64,000 nucleotides of DNA from Bombus terrestris. Taxonomy: Eukaryota > Arthropoda > Insecta > Hymenoptera > Apidae. Shown here in pieces: positions 62,960-64,000 of the stretch. Made by a program: the position numbers and the translations under genes. Positions within the stretch are counted from its first letter, which is position 1. Every line of letters starts with the position of its first letter. The stretch covers positions 7,378,001 through 7,442,000 of the forward strand of contig NC_063269.1 in NCBI RefSeq assembly GCF_910591885.1, written 5' to 3'. The notes beneath the pieces were generated by a model. That model worked only from the letters and a program-made list of their open reading frames with translations, searched no databases and was not told the DNA's origin.

Positions 62960-63985
62960 TATGTATGTATGTATGTGTGTGTAAAACATTTTAGTATGGA
63001 TATTATTTACCAAAAAATAGAGATGGAATTTTATTTTATGAAATTAAATTTTTGATTTCCAAATCTAAGGTTTTTACATATCCTCATATGTGTGTAGCAA
63101 GTAGTCCATTAGAAATTATTCCAAATAGAGAAAAAGAATCTACAATTATACATTTTTTATCTGATATGTTTATGAAATTACCTGAAGTTTGTGGTAAACG
63201 GCTACAGATATCCAAAGATAATCCATTTGATACAGTGAGTTACACAGAATATTTAATAATTTCTATTCAATAGTCGTAACTAAAATCTATTCTTCATTAT
63301 ATACAGAAATCTTTAAATATAAGATCAAATACTGCATTGCCAAAGGACAGACGATTAAGTACATATCTTAAGGAAAAGGGTAATATTATCTCACAATTAG
63401 AATTTTCTGATAAATATATAGATGGATTGACAAAACATGTAGATACTGCTACATTATTAACAACACAATTAACTAAAATTCATCAAATTCATAACGTACA
63501 ATTTCATGAATATATGAGAGCAAAATTAAACGACAACGATGTGAAAGAAAATAAAAGTGGTACTAAAATAATAATATACCTGTACAAATATACCTAAAAA
63601 TTGTAATTACTTGAATTATAAAATAAACTTTATAGGTATTCAATGTTTAAATACTATGCAAAATTCATCTATACAAAATGTAGAAAATAATTTTATCACA
63701 GTTGATACCTCAAGAAACCCAAATTTTACTGTATCAAAGGAAAGAACAATTTCTACATACTTTAAAATTCAAAACATGAATTCTTATGCTAAGACAAAAG
63801 AGGTATCTTTTTCTACATTTTCTTTGTAAGATATCTTGCTTTATCTTTCATTATTTATGCCTCGCATATAATCCTCTCTATTTAAAAATAGCAATCGCAG
63901 GAAGAAGATCAAAGACAAAAACATTTAACGCTAAAGGAGAAACTATCAAAAGCTAAATCTGATAAAGATGGCAGCTTATCTTTAC
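61798..63985 (+). CDS. C18orf63 homologue (DUF4708 family), second copy, last exon beyond window
   Basis: Exons 61798-61961, 62057-62192, 62269-62443, 62525-62687, 62774-62870, 62993-63232, 63305-63557, 63634-63800 and 63899-63985 match the first copy, including the 81-base intron (62444-62524) that hides an apparent stop. The SAP-like final exon would start about 64 bases past the window end. The reading frame is intact as far as visible. Whether this is a second gene or an assembly duplicate cannot be told from the sequence. Confidence 0.8.
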
Positions 63986-64000
63986 TAGTATACACATATT

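Larger units (their letters stand above)
57275..64000 (+). repeat. Second copy of the recent segmental duplication
   Basis: Same as 34883-41608 with an offset of 22,392. It carries IAP G and a second C18orf63 homologue and is cut by the window end. Confidence 0.9.

Overview
This is nuclear DNA from an animal, most likely an insect and plausibly a hymenopteran (tentative). The evidence is an AT-rich base composition, many short GT-AG introns (about 70-150 bases), a BTB/zinc-finger gene of the tramtrack/lola kind, two-BIR/RING IAP genes, a jockey-type LINE, hAT-like and LTR elements, and long (AT)n and (CT)n tracts. It is not bacterial, so most long unspliced reading frames are single exons or chance. 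Exon models below were built by eye from splice sites. Every model with both ends in the window closes in phase.

Positions 1-12340 are ordinary single-copy sequence. They hold the 3' exons of an unrecognised acidic/coiled-coil protein (1-2777, +), a BTB gene with two alternative zinc-finger endings (4339-9333, -), and an ankyrin-repeat plus SAM-domain gene (10474-12339, +).

Positions 12580-64000 form a recently rearranged cluster of seven IAP (inhibitor of apoptosis) loci: A (-, broken by LTR elements, 13.3-15.2 kb), B (-, 20.7-22.3 kb), C (+, 27.3-28.9 kb), D (+, 36.1-37.0 kb), E (-, 45.2-46.5 kb), F (+, 52.6-54.1 kb) and G (+, 58.5-59.4 kb). B, C and F encode two BIR domains plus a RING. 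E has one BIR. D and G have lost the BIR zinc sites but keep an open frame, both introns and a complete RING. Each IAP carries the same upstream block of about 1.4-2.5 kb, with a 5' UTR exon and mobile-element remnants. Downstream are pieces of two other genes: a homologue of vertebrate C18orf63 (DUF4708), and frameshifted 3' copies of the ankyrin/SAM gene. Three of the ankyrin/SAM copies are fused to ubiquitin sequence.

The layout is dominated by large inverted repeats. B and C are arms of one head-to-head palindrome, and E and F are arms of a second. Both centres contain (AT)n and about 1-kb TG...CA elements. A direct repeat with an offset of exactly 22,392 bases (about 34.88-41.61 kb and 57.28-64.00 kb) is nearly identical and carries D/G with the C18orf63 homologue. 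The full C18orf63 homologue next to D shows the likely ancestral order: IAP, then C18orf63, convergent with ankyrin/SAM. Other units lost about 3.7 kb of it and keep only its last one or two exons.

IAPs bind caspases or IAP-binding peptides through BIRs and ubiquitinate targets through the RING. The cluster therefore looks like a young, structurally unstable expansion of cell-death regulators, with a graded loss of BIR domains.
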